Positions 25,361 to 35,891 of a DNA stretch of 64,000 bases are shown piece after piece. The notes under the pieces were generated by a model, which worked only from the letters and a program-made list of their open reading frames with translations, ran no database searches and was not told where the DNA came from. The DNA comes from Pelomonas sp039929605 (GTDB lineage: Bacteria > Pseudomonadota > Gammaproteobacteria > Burkholderiales > Burkholderiaceae_C). The translations under genes were made by a program, and so were the position numbers. Position 1 is the first letter of the stretch. Each line of letters opens with the position of its first letter. Where the stretch lies: positions 25,558 to 89,557 of the forward strand of contig NZ_JBDSQX010000076.1 in assembly GCF_039929605.1 (NCBI RefSeq). The letters run 5' to 3'.

Positions 25361-25951
25361 TCAGAACTCCGGTGGGCAGACGAAGTGCAGGCCGCCGATG
25401 AGCAACTCGCTGGCATGCAGCAGCAGGCGCGGCCTGGCAGCGGCGATGTGCGGCGCAGCGTAGAGGGTGTCGCCCAGCATGGCGTGGCCGACATGGGCGA
25501 GGTGGACGCGGAGCTGGTGGGTGCGGCCGGTGAGCGGCTCCAGCGCGACGCGCGTGTGCAGGCCTTCGTGCGCCAGCACGCGCCAGCGCGTCTGCGAGGG
25601 CTTGCCGCGGGCGACGTCGACCTGCTGCCGCGGGCGGTTGGGCCAGTCGGCGCCGATGGGCAGGTCGATCAGGCCTTCGCCGTCGAGCCTGCCGGCGATG
25701 ATGGCGACGTAGAGCTTGCCGACGCGGCGTTCAGCGAAGTCGGCGCTGAGTTCGCGCTGGGCCCGCAGGCCGCGAGCGAACAGCAGCAGGCCGGACGTCG
25801 CCTGGTCAAGACGATGCACGACGAGGGCGTCGGGATAGAGCTGTTGCACGCGCGCGATGGCGCAGTCGGCCTCGGTGCGGCCCGGCACGCTGAGCATGCC
25901 GGCCGGCTTGTCGATGACGACGAGGCGGTCGTCCGCGTGCAGCACCCGCAT
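25361..25951 (-). CDS. RluA family pseudouridine synthase
   Basis: 196 residues. DDRLVVIDKPAGMLSVPG, then the catalytic VVHRLDQATSGLLLFARG and the late PLTGRTHQLRVHLAHVGHAMLGD are RluA-family hallmarks. It lacks an S4 domain. RluA itself modifies 23S rRNA U746 and tRNA U32; the exact target here is not certain. Its start overlaps the DMT transporter stop by one base. Confidence 0.88.
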   Translation of the reverse strand: MRVLHADDRLVVIDKPAGMLSVPGRTEADCAIARVQQLYPDALVVHRLDQATSGLLLFARGLRAQRELSADFAERRVGKLYVAIIAGRLDGEGLIDLPIGADWPNRPRQQVDVARGKPSQTRWRVLAHEGLHTRVALEPLTGRTHQLRVHLAHVGHAMLGDTLYAAPHIAAARPRLLLHASELLIGGLHFVCPPEF

Positions 25952-26853
25952 CAGCGCGACGACACGACGATGCCCGCCGCGATCAGCGCGAAGGCCACGC
26001 CGTGGTACCAGGCCGGCGCCAGGCCCAGCAGCGCGGCCGAGATGATGGCCGCGAACACGGGTGTCAGGTTGACGAAGAAGCCCGCCAGCGCCGGGCCGGC
26101 CTCGGCCACGCCCAGGCCCCAGCAGCGGTAGGCGATCAGCGACGGGCCGATGGCCACATAGGCCAGCACGACGACCAGCATCGGGCTCCAGTGGATGGCG
26201 GCCGGTGCCACGGTTTGCTCCACGCCGGCGGCGAGGCCCGAGAAGACCACGCCGAACATCAGCTGCGACATCAGCGACTCGGCCCAGTTCCAGTCCGGCT
26301 TCTCGCCGGCGCGCAACCCCTTGGCCGGCCGCGCCAGCATCCACGAGTAGATGGCCCACGTGAAGATGGCCACCAGCATGAGCAGATCGCCCGGCACGAA
26401 GTGCACGGCCAGCAGTGCCGCCGGGTCGCCGCGCGCGATGACCAGGGCGACGCCTAGCAGCGACAGCGCCGCACCGGCGAGTTGCCGCCGTGTCGGCTTC
26501 ACGCCGTAGAAGACGGCGCCCACGCCCAGCATCCATACCGGCATGCTGGCGGTGATGAGCGTCACGTTCAGTGGCGACGAGGTGTGCAACGCCAGGTATT
26601 GCAGCGCGTTGTAGCAACCCATGCCGAGGAACCCCAGCCAGGCCAGGCCGCGCCAGCGCACGAGCGCCTCGCGCGGCCGGGCCAGCAGCCGCCAGGCCAG
26701 CGGCGCCAGCAGCAGGAAGGCCAGCCCCCAGCGCAGCGCGTTCAGCGTCATCGGCGGGATGGCGTCGCGCACCAGCCGCCCGACCACCGCGTTGCCGGCC
26801 CACAGCAGCGGCGGCAGGGTCAACAGCAGGGCGAGGCGTGGGGTCAGCTTCAT
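25951..26853 (-). CDS. DMT superfamily (EamA) transporter
   Basis: 300 residues, ten hydrophobic segments in two EamA repeats (LLWAGNAVVGRLVRDAIPP early; IAYRCWGLGVAEAGPALAGF and LTPVFAAIISAALLG late). Exporters of this type move amino acids, nucleobases or other metabolites. Substrate unknown. It is divergent from the quinone oxidoreductase gene and overlaps the pseudouridine synthase by one base (TGATG). Confidence 0.87.
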   Translation of the reverse strand: MKLTPRLALLLTLPPLLWAGNAVVGRLVRDAIPPMTLNALRWGLAFLLLAPLAWRLLARPREALVRWRGLAWLGFLGMGCYNALQYLALHTSSPLNVTLITASMPVWMLGVGAVFYGVKPTRRQLAGAALSLLGVALVIARGDPAALLAVHFVPGDLLMLVAIFTWAIYSWMLARPAKGLRAGEKPDWNWAESLMSQLMFGVVFSGLAAGVEQTVAPAAIHWSPMLVVVLAYVAIGPSLIAYRCWGLGVAEAGPALAGFFVNLTPVFAAIISAALLGLAPAWYHGVAFALIAAGIVVSSR

Positions 26854-26916
26854 CGGCGGCGGCGCGGCGTGCAAAGGGCTGGCACGATAGCTGACCTTAC
26901 AAATCGGAGCTGCCTC

Positions 26917-27906
26917 ATGAGTGAAAAGGCCATCGTCATCGAGACCCCCGGCGGACCGGAGAGCATGAAGCTGGTGGACGTGGACGTGGGCGCGCCTGGC
27001 CCCGGCGAGATCCGCATCCGCCACGAGGCCTGCGGGCTGAACTACATCGACGTCTACCACCGCAACGGCACCTATCCGCTGCCGCTGCCGGCCCACCTGG
27101 GCATGGAGGGCGCGGGCGTCGTCGAGGCGGTGGGCGAGGGCGTCACGCACCTGCAGGCGGGCGATCGCGCCGCCTACGCCAGCGGGCCGCCCGGCGCCTA
27201 TGCGACGGCGCGTGTCCTGCCTGCCAAGGGCGTGCTGAAGCTGCCCGACGGCATCGCCTTCGAGACGGCGGCGGCCATGATGCTCAAGGGCCTGACGGTG
27301 CAGTACCTGCTGCGCAAGACGTTGCCGCAGGGCGGGCTGCAGCCAGGCGATCACGTGCTCTTCCACGCGGCGGCGGGCGGTGTCGGCCTGATCGCCTGCC
27401 AATGGGCCAGAGCGCTGGGCCTGCAGCTCATCGGCACCGCGGGCAGCGACGAGAAGTGCGCCCTGGCGCTGGAGAACGGCGCAACGCACGCCATCAACTA
27501 CCGCCGCGACACGGACTTCGCGACCAAGGTACGTGAGATCACCGGCGGCCGCGGCGTGAAAGTGGTTTACGACTCCGTGGGTGCCGACACCTGGGAGGGT
27601 TCGCTGAACAGCCTCGCGCCGTTTGGGCTGCTGGCCAGCTTCGGCGGCGCCTCCGGCCCGGTGCCGCCGTTCGCTGTGGGCACGCTGGCGGCCAAGGGTT
27701 CGCTCTATGTGACGCGACCAACGCTGTTCACCCACACCGCCACGCTGGAAAGCACCCAGGCGATGGGGGACGAGCTCTTCGCCGTGGTGGAAAGCGGGCA
27801 GGTCCGGCTGCACATCGACAAGAGCTACGCGCTGGGCGACGTGACCCAGGCACACCGTGACCTGGAAGCGCGCCAACTGACGGGCAGCGCGGTGTTGCTG
27901 CCCTGA
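26917..27906 (+). CDS. NADPH:quinone oxidoreductase
   Basis: 329 residues, zinc-free MDR family. The start AIVIETPGGPESMKLVDVDV, the conserved GLNYIDVYHRNGTYPLP, HLGMEGAGVVEAVGEGV and the nucleotide-binding HAAAGGVGLIACQWA identify it as a QOR-type one-electron quinone reductase. Preceded by a ribosome site (CGGAGC). No operon partner. Confidence 0.9.
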   Translation: MSEKAIVIETPGGPESMKLVDVDVGAPGPGEIRIRHEACGLNYIDVYHRNGTYPLPLPAHLGMEGAGVVEAVGEGVTHLQAGDRAAYASGPPGAYATARVLPAKGVLKLPDGIAFETAAAMMLKGLTVQYLLRKTLPQGGLQPGDHVLFHAAAGGVGLIACQWARALGLQLIGTAGSDEKCALALENGATHAINYRRDTDFATKVREITGGRGVKVVYDSVGADTWEGSLNSLAPFGLLASFGGASGPVPPFAVGTLAAKGSLYVTRPTLFTHTATLESTQAMGDELFAVVESGQVRLHIDKSYALGDVTQAHRDLEARQLTGSAVLLP

Positions 27907-27937
27907 AAAAAGGAAGAGCCGGCGCTAAGCCGGCCTC
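27905..27937 (-). terminator. Terminator of the histidine kinase gene
   Basis: GCCGGC-GCTAA-GCCGGC with flanking GAG/CTC. On the - strand it is followed by CCTTTTTT. Lies between convergent genes; the + side lacks a U-tract. Confidence 0.65.
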
Positions 27938-27952
27938 GTTCGCGTGGTTTCG

Positions 27953-29458
<1,506 letters not shown>

Positions 29459-29549
29459 GAGTGACCGGAAGGAGGTCGGTAATTGTCACCTTTCGTCACA
29501 TCTTCCCGCGTGAACGAATGCACGCGCTTTCCCTCGGTCACCAGGCGAT

Positions 29550-30041
29550 TCAGCCCCGGCGTACGCGGCGCAGTTCGTCCAGTACCAGCAGCACGGCGCC
29601 GATGGAGATGGCGCTGTCGGCCACGTTGAAAGCGGGGAAGAACCAGCCGCCAGCGTGGACCTGGAGGAAGTCGACGACGTAGCCATGGATGGCGCGGTCG
29701 ATGACGTTGCCGATGGCGCCACCGAGGATGAGCGTCAGCGCCCAGGCGAACAGCTTCTGCTGGCCGTGGCGGCGCAGCATCCAGACGATGAAGACGGCAG
29801 CGACCGTGCCTAAGCCCATGAAGAACCAGCGCTGCCAGCCGGACGCCGTGTGCAGGAAGCTGAACGCCGCGCCGTAGTTGTGGGCGCGCACGAGGTCGAA
29901 GAAGCCGGTGACCGGGCGCACGTCACCCAGCTGGAAGCTGCCGATGACAAGGATCTTGGTGAGCTGGTCGGCCACGATGATCAATGCGGCGATGAGCAGC
30001 CATTGGGCGAGGCCGGGGGTAGCGGAGGAGCGGGAGGGCAT
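29550..30041 (-). CDS. lspA: Lipoprotein signal peptidase
   Basis: 163 residues, four membrane helices. ADQLTK near the N-terminus, GNVIDR (Asp115) and FNVADSAI (Asp142) supply the catalytic aspartate pair. It removes signal peptides from prolipoproteins. In most Proteobacteria it follows ileS directly; here an opposite-strand gene sits between them. Confidence 0.95.
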   Translation of the reverse strand: MPSRSSATPGLAQWLLIAALIIVADQLTKILVIGSFQLGDVRPVTGFFDLVRAHNYGAAFSFLHTASGWQRWFFMGLGTVAAVFIVWMLRRHGQQKLFAWALTLILGGAIGNVIDRAIHGYVVDFLQVHAGGWFFPAFNVADSAISIGAVLLVLDELRRVRRG

Positions 30042-30141
30042 GTGCTTGGACGATCAGGCGGGGGCGCCAATGTACCCGGGGCTTGTGGGCGCGCGGGAAC
30101 GGGCGTAGAAGTGGAATTCTCCCTTCCCCTGGAGGACCACC

Positions 30142-30648
30142 ATGCGAAAGCGCATCTACTGGCTGCTGCCCGACCTGGGCAGTGCGCGGCAAACGATGGA
30201 CGAGTTGCTGCTCGCCCGCATCACCGAGCACCACATCCATTTCGTTGCCAATGAGGGCGCGTCCATGGACGGCCTGCATGCGGCCAATGTGCTGCAGACC
30301 TCGGACCTCGTCGAGGCGGCCCAGAGCGGCGCGCTGATCGGCTCGGGGCTGGGCGCTGCGGGTGGCGTGGCGGCGGCGTTCGCGTTCGACCCGACCTCGC
30401 CCGCAGCCATCGTCATCGGCATTGCTGCGGTGGGCGCGATGCTGGGCACTTGGTCGTCCAGCATGATCGGCAGCTCCACGCCGAGCCGGCGGCTGAGGCG
30501 TTTCGAGCAGGCCATCAGCGAGGGGCAGTACCTGCTCATCGTCGACGTGCCGCGCACGCGGGTGGGCGAGATCGAGCGCTTACTCGAACGCACCCACCCC
30601 GAAGCGCACTTCGAGGGCTTGGAGCCCAACGTCCCCGCGTTTCCTTGA
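30142..30648 (+). CDS. Small membrane protein with glycine-rich helix pair (DUF1269-like)
   Basis: 168 residues. A soluble start (RIYWLLPDLGSARQTMDELL), then two hydrophobic Gly/Ala-rich helices (GALIGSGLGAAGGVAAAFAF and AAIVIGIAAVGAMLGTW), and an alpha/beta-like end (YLLIVDVPRTRVGEIERLL). This resembles DUF1269-type stress/membrane proteins. Function unknown. It is oriented against ileS and lspA and splits that conserved pair. A GGAGG-like site precedes the ATG. Confidence 0.7.
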   Translation: MRKRIYWLLPDLGSARQTMDELLLARITEHHIHFVANEGASMDGLHAANVLQTSDLVEAAQSGALIGSGLGAAGGVAAAFAFDPTSPAAIVIGIAAVGAMLGTWSSSMIGSSTPSRRLRRFEQAISEGQYLLIVDVPRTRVGEIERLLERTHPEAHFEGLEPNVPAFP

Positions 30649-30649
30649 A

Positions 30650-30690
30650 CCCCTCGCCCGGTCTTGCCGCGCTGAACGCGGGCAAGGTCA
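30650..30690. repeat. Intergenic palindromic repeat (copy C)
   Basis: CCCCTCGCC followed by GGTCTTGCC...CTGAACGCG...GGCAAGGTC, a hairpin sharing its loop with the element at 5699-5735 but with a different, still paired, stem. It covers the gap between convergent genes and reaches the ileS stop, so it may act as a terminator. Confidence 0.55.
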
Positions 30691-33510
30691 GGCGACGGTG
30701 CGGGTCTCGCCGGCGCCGTGCAGGTTGCTGTCGCAACGACCGCACAGCGTCGGGTGGGCCGCGATGCTGCCGACGTCCGCGCGGTAGTGCCAGCAGCGCT
30801 CGCACTTGGCGTTGGGGCTGGGCGTGACGGTGACGCCGAGTTCTGCGGCCGACACCAGCTTGACCGCGGATGTGATGAAGACGAAGCGCAGGTCGTCGCC
30901 CAGGCTGGCGAGCAGCATCTGGTCCTGCTCGTTCACCTTGAGCACCAGCTCGGCCTGCAGCGATGCGCCGACCGCGCCCGTGACGCGCACCGCCTCGATG
31001 GCTTTGTTGACCTCGTCGCGGATCTCGTGGATGCGCTGCCACTTGGCCAGCAAGCCAGCATCGGTCTTGCCGAAGTTCCAATACGTCTCGGTGAAGATGC
31101 TCTCGCCCTTGCCGAACAACTGCCACGCTTCTTCAGCCGTGAAGCTGAGGAAGGGCGCCATCCAGCGCAGCATCGCGTGCGTGATCTGCCACAGCGCCGT
31201 CTGCGCCGAACGGCGTGCCAGGCTCTTGGGCGCCGTCGTGTAGAGGCGGTCCTTCAGCACGTCGAGGTAGAAGGCGCCGAGGTCCTCGGAGCAGTAGACC
31301 TGCAGCTTCGAGACCACCGGGTGGAACTCGTAGCGTTCGAAGTGGCCCAGGATGTCGGTCTGCAGCGCGGCCGCGCGGGCGAGGGCGTAGCGGTCGACTT
31401 CCAGCAACTGCTCGGGCGCAACGGCGTCCGTCGTCGGGTCGAAATCGCTGACGTTGGCGAGCAGGAAGCGGAGCGTGTTGCGCACGCGGCGGTAGCTGTC
31501 GACGACGCGGGCGAGGATCTTGTCGTCCAGGCCGAGGTCACCGGAGTAGTCGGTCGCGGCTGTCCACAGGCGCAGGATCTCGGCGCCGTACTTGTCCGAT
31601 ACGGCCTGCGGCGCGACGACGTTGCCGTCCGACTTGCTCATCTTGCGGCCCTTGCCGTCGACGACGAAGCCGTGGGTCAGCAGGCCCTTGTAGGGCGCGC
31701 GGCCATACAGCGCGCAGGCGATCAGCAGCGACGAGTGGAACCAGCCGCGGTGCTGGTCGTGGCCTTCGAGGTAGAGGTCGGCCTCGGGGCCGCTGTCGTG
31801 GCCGGCGCCCTTGTGGCTGCCCTTGAGCACGTGCTCGAAGGTCGAGCCGGAGTCGAACCAGACGTCGAGGATGTCCTGGCCCTTGGTGTACTGCGCTGCT
31901 TCTTCACCCAGCCATTCGGCGGCGTCGAGCTTGGACCAGGCTTCGATACCGTTGGCCTCGACCAACTGCGCCGCGCGCTCGATGAATTCGAGCGTCTTCG
32001 GGTGCGCCTCGCCCGTGTCCTTGTGCAGGAAGATGGGCAGGGGCACGCCCCAGGACCGCTGGCGCGAGATGCACCAGTCGGGCCGGCCGGCAATCATGTC
32101 GTGCAGGCGGGCGCGGCCGTTCTCGGGGTAGAAGCTGGTGGCCTCGATGGCGGCCAGTGCCGTCTCGCGCAGCGACTTCGGCGCCTTGTCCGAAGTGAAC
32201 AAGCCGTCGCCCTCATCCATGCGCACGAACCATTGAGCAGCCGCGCGGTAGATGACCGGCGACTTGTGGCGCCAGCAGTGCGGGTAGCTGTGGGTCAGCT
32301 TGCTTTGGGCCATCAGGCGGCCCGCGTCCAGCAGTGTTTGAGCGACGACGGCATTGGCCTTCCAGATGTGCTGGCCGCCGAACAGCGGCAGGTCGGCCGC
32401 GTAGGCGCCGTTGCCCTGCACGGGGTTCAGGATGTCGTCGAAGGCCAGGCCGTGGGCGACGCAGGACTGGAAGTCGTCCAGGCCGTAGGCAGGTGCGGAG
32501 TGGACGACGCCGGTGCCGTCCTCGGCCGTCGCGTAGTCCGCCAGGTAGACCGGGCTTTCGCGGTCGTAGCCGGGGTCGACATGAGCCAGAGGGTGCTTGA
32601 ACTTCAGCAACTCCAGCGCGCGGCCCGGCACGGTCGCGACGACGCTGCCTTCCAGTTGCCAGCGCGCCAGGCACTTCTCCACCAGCGCCTCGGCCACGAC
32701 GAAGAACCCTTTGGGCGTGTCGACCAGTGCGTAAGGCAGGTCGGGGTTGAGGTTCAGCGCCTGGTTGGCCGGGATGGTCCAGGGCGTCGTCGTCCAGATG
32801 ACGGTGAAGGCGTCCTTGCTCAGCGGCGCCACGTTGAACGCGGCAGCCAGCTTCTCGGGCTCGGCGCTCAGGAAGGCGACGTCAACGGCAGGCGACACCT
32901 TGTCTGCGTATTCGATCTCGAACTCGGCCAGCGACGAGCCGCAGTCGAAGCACCAGTAGACGGGCTTCAGGCCACGGTAGACGAAGCCGCGCTCGAACAT
33001 GCGCTTCAAGACGCGGATCTCGCCGGCCTCGTTGGCGTAGTTCATCGTCTTGTACGGGTTGTCCCACTCGCCCAGCACGCCCAGGCGCTTGAAGTCCGCG
33101 CGCTGGCCGTCGATCTGCTCGGTCGCGTAAGCACGGCTCTTGGCCTGCACCTCGTCGCGCGGCAGGCCACGGCCGAAGGTCTTCTCGATCTGGTTCTCGA
33201 TGGGCAGGCCGTGGCAGTCCCAGCCCGGGATGTAGGCCGCGTCGAAGCCCGCCAGCTGGCGCGCCTTGACGATCATGTCTTTCAGGATCTTGTTGGCCGC
33301 GTGGCCGATGTGGATCTGGCCGTTGGCGTAGGGCGGGCCGTCGTGCAGCACGAACTTGGGTGCGCCGCAGCGCGCGTCGCGCAGGCGCTTGTATAGGCCT
33401 TGCTCGTCCCATTCCTTGACCCAGCCCGGCTCGCGCTTGGGCAGGTCGCCGCGCATTGGGAAGGGCGTGTCGGGCAGGTTCAGCGTGGAACGGTAGTCGG
33501 GGGTGGTCAT
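30688..33510 (-). CDS. ileS: Isoleucyl-tRNA synthetase
   Basis: 940 residues from the ATG at 33510. Class I signatures: HIGH at residues 67-70 (GQIHIGHAANKILKD) and GRKMSKSDGNVV in the catalytic core. The CP1 editing region lies between them, and the C-terminal zinc module CERCWHYRADVG...CGRC closes the protein. Charges tRNA-Ile. It follows ribF and precedes lspA, the classical order, with one inserted opposing gene. An in-frame extension to 33918 runs into ribF and is rejected. Confidence 0.97.
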   Translation of the reverse strand: MTTPDYRSTLNLPDTPFPMRGDLPKREPGWVKEWDEQGLYKRLRDARCGAPKFVLHDGPPYANGQIHIGHAANKILKDMIVKARQLAGFDAAYIPGWDCHGLPIENQIEKTFGRGLPRDEVQAKSRAYATEQIDGQRADFKRLGVLGEWDNPYKTMNYANEAGEIRVLKRMFERGFVYRGLKPVYWCFDCGSSLAEFEIEYADKVSPAVDVAFLSAEPEKLAAAFNVAPLSKDAFTVIWTTTPWTIPANQALNLNPDLPYALVDTPKGFFVVAEALVEKCLARWQLEGSVVATVPGRALELLKFKHPLAHVDPGYDRESPVYLADYATAEDGTGVVHSAPAYGLDDFQSCVAHGLAFDDILNPVQGNGAYAADLPLFGGQHIWKANAVVAQTLLDAGRLMAQSKLTHSYPHCWRHKSPVIYRAAAQWFVRMDEGDGLFTSDKAPKSLRETALAAIEATSFYPENGRARLHDMIAGRPDWCISRQRSWGVPLPIFLHKDTGEAHPKTLEFIERAAQLVEANGIEAWSKLDAAEWLGEEAAQYTKGQDILDVWFDSGSTFEHVLKGSHKGAGHDSGPEADLYLEGHDQHRGWFHSSLLIACALYGRAPYKGLLTHGFVVDGKGRKMSKSDGNVVAPQAVSDKYGAEILRLWTAATDYSGDLGLDDKILARVVDSYRRVRNTLRFLLANVSDFDPTTDAVAPEQLLEVDRYALARAAALQTDILGHFERYEFHPVVSKLQVYCSEDLGAFYLDVLKDRLYTTAPKSLARRSAQTALWQITHAMLRWMAPFLSFTAEEAWQLFGKGESIFTETYWNFGKTDAGLLAKWQRIHEIRDEVNKAIEAVRVTGAVGASLQAELVLKVNEQDQMLLASLGDDLRFVFITSAVKLVSAAELGVTVTPSPNAKCERCWHYRADVGSIAAHPTLCGRCDSNLHGAGETRTVA

Positions 33511-33583
33511 GGCTTGCGGCCAGGCGGCGAGCCTGGCGGTCAGAAAGCGAAGTGGGCGGAGCGAAGAGCGGCGGGGAGCCGCT

Positions 33584-34600
33584 TCAAATTCGGTCGCGCG
33601 TGGTCTGGCGTCGCTGTGCGGCGTGGGTGGCCAGGAAGGCGCGCGCCGCGTCGGTGTCGGCGGCAATGGCGGTCGTGAGCGCGTCCAGCCCGTCGTACTT
33701 GGCTTCGTCGCGAAGTTTGTGCAGCAGTTCCACGCGGGCGAGTTTACCGTAGCCCCCCTCTGGGGCGAGGGGCCAGCGGAGGCAGTGCACCTCCAGCAAC
33801 ACGCGGCCGGCGTCCTCGATGGTGGGCCGGCGGCCGAGGCTGGCGACGCCCGGCAGCGGCTCGGGCGCCAAGCCGTGCACGAGGACCGCGAAGATGCCGC
33901 TGGCGGCCGGCTTGTCATGCGCGAAGCGCAGGTTCAGCGTGCGAAAGCCGTCAGCGGCGCCAGGCGCCGTCTCGCCCAACTGGCGACCCAGCTTGCGGCC
34001 ATGCGTGACATGACCCGTGACGGCATAAGGCCGGCCGAGCAGCGCAGCGGCGGCGGCCATGTCGCCGCCCGCCAGCGCCTCGCGCACGGCTGAGCTGCTG
34101 ACGCGCAGGCCGTGCACCTCGTAGCTCATCATGCGGGCGACGTCGAAGCCGCGTGCCTGGCCGGCGGCGTCCAGCGTGGCGTAGTCGCCCTGGCGCTTGG
34201 CGCCGAAACGAAAGTCGTCGCCGACGAGCACGTAGCGCGCGCCCAGGCCTTCGCACAGCACCTGGTGGATGAAGTCCTGTGCCGGCAGCGAGGCCAGCGC
34301 CTCGTCAAAACGCAGGATGACGACCTCGTCCACGCCGCAGCGCTCCAGCTCCACCAACTTGTCGCGCAGATTCGCGATGCGGGCGGGGGCCAATTCCGGC
34401 TTGCCGGCCTTGGCGGCAAAGAAGTCGCGCGGATGCGGCTCGAAGGTCATCACGCAGGTCGGCAGCCCCCGGTGGCGGGCCTCGGACTGCAGCAGCGCCA
34501 ACATGGCCTGGTGGCCGCGATGCACGCCGTCGAAATTGCCGATGGTCAGCGCGCAAGCGGGCGCAATGTCGGGGTGGTGAAAGCCTCTGAAAACTCGCAT
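33584..34600 (-). CDS. ribF: Bifunctional riboflavin kinase/FAD synthetase
   Basis: About 338 residues. The N-terminal FAD synthetase domain has LTIGNFDGVHRGHQAML and TFEPHPRDFF; the C-terminal riboflavin kinase domain has GRPYAVTGHVTHGRKLG, GIFAVLVHGL and a PTIEDAG-type end. Makes FMN and FAD. MRVFRGF at 34600 fits the family start; another ATG lies at 34609. Precedes ileS as usual. Confidence 0.94.
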   Translation of the reverse strand: MRVFRGFHHPDIAPACALTIGNFDGVHRGHQAMLALLQSEARHRGLPTCVMTFEPHPRDFFAAKAGKPELAPARIANLRDKLVELERCGVDEVVILRFDEALASLPAQDFIHQVLCEGLGARYVLVGDDFRFGAKRQGDYATLDAAGQARGFDVARMMSYEVHGLRVSSSAVREALAGGDMAAAAALLGRPYAVTGHVTHGRKLGRQLGETAPGAADGFRTLNLRFAHDKPAASGIFAVLVHGLAPEPLPGVASLGRRPTIEDAGRVLLEVHCLRWPLAPEGGYGKLARVELLHKLRDEAKYDGLDALTTAIAADTDAARAFLATHAAQRRQTTRDRI

Positions 34601-34622
34601 CGGGCTCATTGTCCTTGCTGCG

Positions 34623-35342
34623 TCACGGGCCCCAGACCTCGGCCGGGCTCATGACCCAGCGCCATTCGCCGGGCTTGAGGTCAGCCGGCAGCATCAGCGC
34701 ACCGAACTGCGGCCGGTGCAAGGCCTCGACGCGATTGCCGACAGCGGCGACCATGCGCTTGACCTGGTGGTACTTGCCTTCGATGAGCGTCAGCCGCAGC
34801 AGCGTCTCATCGACGATCTCGGCGCCCTCGGCCCGCGTGATCTCGCTGCCGGGCTTGTCCTCGGTCTCGCGCAGCTCCACGCCGGTCTTCAGGCGCTCGA
34901 TCATCTCGGTCGTCAGGGGATGCTTGCAGCGCGCCTCGTAGACCTTGGGCACGTGGTGCTTGGGTGAGGTCAGCTTGTGGATCAGCGTGCCGTCGTCGGT
35001 CAGCAGCAGCAAGCCGGTGGTGTCTTCGTCCAGCCGGCCGATGGGCTGCACGCCGCGCTCGCGCAGCGGCCGTGGCAGCAGGCTCATTACGCTCGGGTGG
35101 TGCTTGGGCTTTTGCGAGCACTCATAGCCGGCCGGCTTGTTCAGCAGGATCAGCGCCTTGTCGACGACGGGCCATTCCAGGCCGTCAACGGTGAACCTCA
35201 GCCCCTCGGTCTCGAACGGCGTGTCTGGCTCTTCGACGACCTCGCCGTTGACGGTGACCCCGCCATGCCACACCAACCCAGCGCACAACCGGCGCGTTCC
35301 GAAACCCTGGGTGAAAAGAATTTGCGACAGCTTCTGCTTCAC
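34623..35342 (-). CDS. rsuA: 16S rRNA pseudouridine(516) synthase
   Basis: 239 residues. N-terminal S4-like domain (KLSQILFTQGFGTRRLCAGL), then LILLNKPAGYECSQ, the catalytic GRLDEDTTGLLLLTDDG and the end region EGKYHQVKRMVAAVGNRVEALHR. These fit RsuA, which modifies U516 of 16S rRNA. Coupled to the upstream DUF3617 gene by ATGA; ribF follows within about 20 bases. Confidence 0.9.
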   Translation of the reverse strand: MKQKLSQILFTQGFGTRRLCAGLVWHGGVTVNGEVVEEPDTPFETEGLRFTVDGLEWPVVDKALILLNKPAGYECSQKPKHHPSVMSLLPRPLRERGVQPIGRLDEDTTGLLLLTDDGTLIHKLTSPKHHVPKVYEARCKHPLTTEMIERLKTGVELRETEDKPGSEITRAEGAEIVDETLLRLTLIEGKYHQVKRMVAAVGNRVEALHRPQFGALMLPADLKPGEWRWVMSPAEVWGP

Positions 35343-35875
35343 TTGGCCTGGGACTTTGCGGGTTGCACGGCGCCACAGTCGGTGCCAAGCCAGCGGCCTT
35401 CGCCACTGACCTTGGTCGTTTCCGTCTTGCCCTGGCGTTGATGGCGAATGGTGACGTCGTTCGTGAAGCCGTCGCTGCCGCGCAGCGTGACGGTGGCATC
35501 ACCTTCGGAAGCGGGGTCGGTACAGACGAAGTGCGTCTGGATGACGCTGCCGCTGCGCTTGGATTCCTGCGTGCAGTTGCCTTGCTGGCTCATGGGCGCC
35601 AGGTTGCGCTCGGCCTGCTCCTTGGTGACGCAGGTCTTGAGCGTGATGACGCCGCCCGCCATGTTCACGCTGACGCCGCGCTGCGCCATCATCTGCTCGA
35701 TCATTTTTCGCTGCTCGGCCGGCATGCTCTCCATGGCCTTCTGCGCCTGCGCCATCTGGGCTTGGCGGGCCGGGTCGAGCTGGGGCGTCTGTTTGAACTC
35801 CCAGAGCCCAGGCTTGATCGTCTGGGCCTGAGACGTGCCGGCGAGTGCAGCCAGCAGCAGGGCAAGTATCTTCAT
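35339..35875 (-). CDS. DUF3617 family periplasmic protein
   Basis: 178 residues. Signal peptide MKILALLLAALAGTSQAQ, then TIKPGLWEFKQTPQLD, a Met/Gln-rich helical segment (MAQAQKAMESMPAEQ), ITLKTCVTKEQAER and paired cysteines later. This is the DUF3617 pattern. Function unknown. Lies between an acyl-CoA dehydrogenase pair (16 bases upstream) and rsuA (4-base overlap). Confidence 0.8.
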   Translation of the reverse strand: MKILALLLAALAGTSQAQTIKPGLWEFKQTPQLDPARQAQMAQAQKAMESMPAEQRKMIEQMMAQRGVSVNMAGGVITLKTCVTKEQAERNLAPMSQQGNCTQESKRSGSVIQTHFVCTDPASEGDATVTLRGSDGFTNDVTIRHQRQGKTETTKVSGEGRWLGTDCGAVQPAKSQAK

Positions 35876-35891
35876 GGGGCGACCTCCACGG

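Noticed and set aside
30718..33396. Very long open frame (892 codons) antisense to ileS
   Set aside because: A shadow frame caused by high GC and codon bias; no recognisable domain, and ileS on the other strand is certain.
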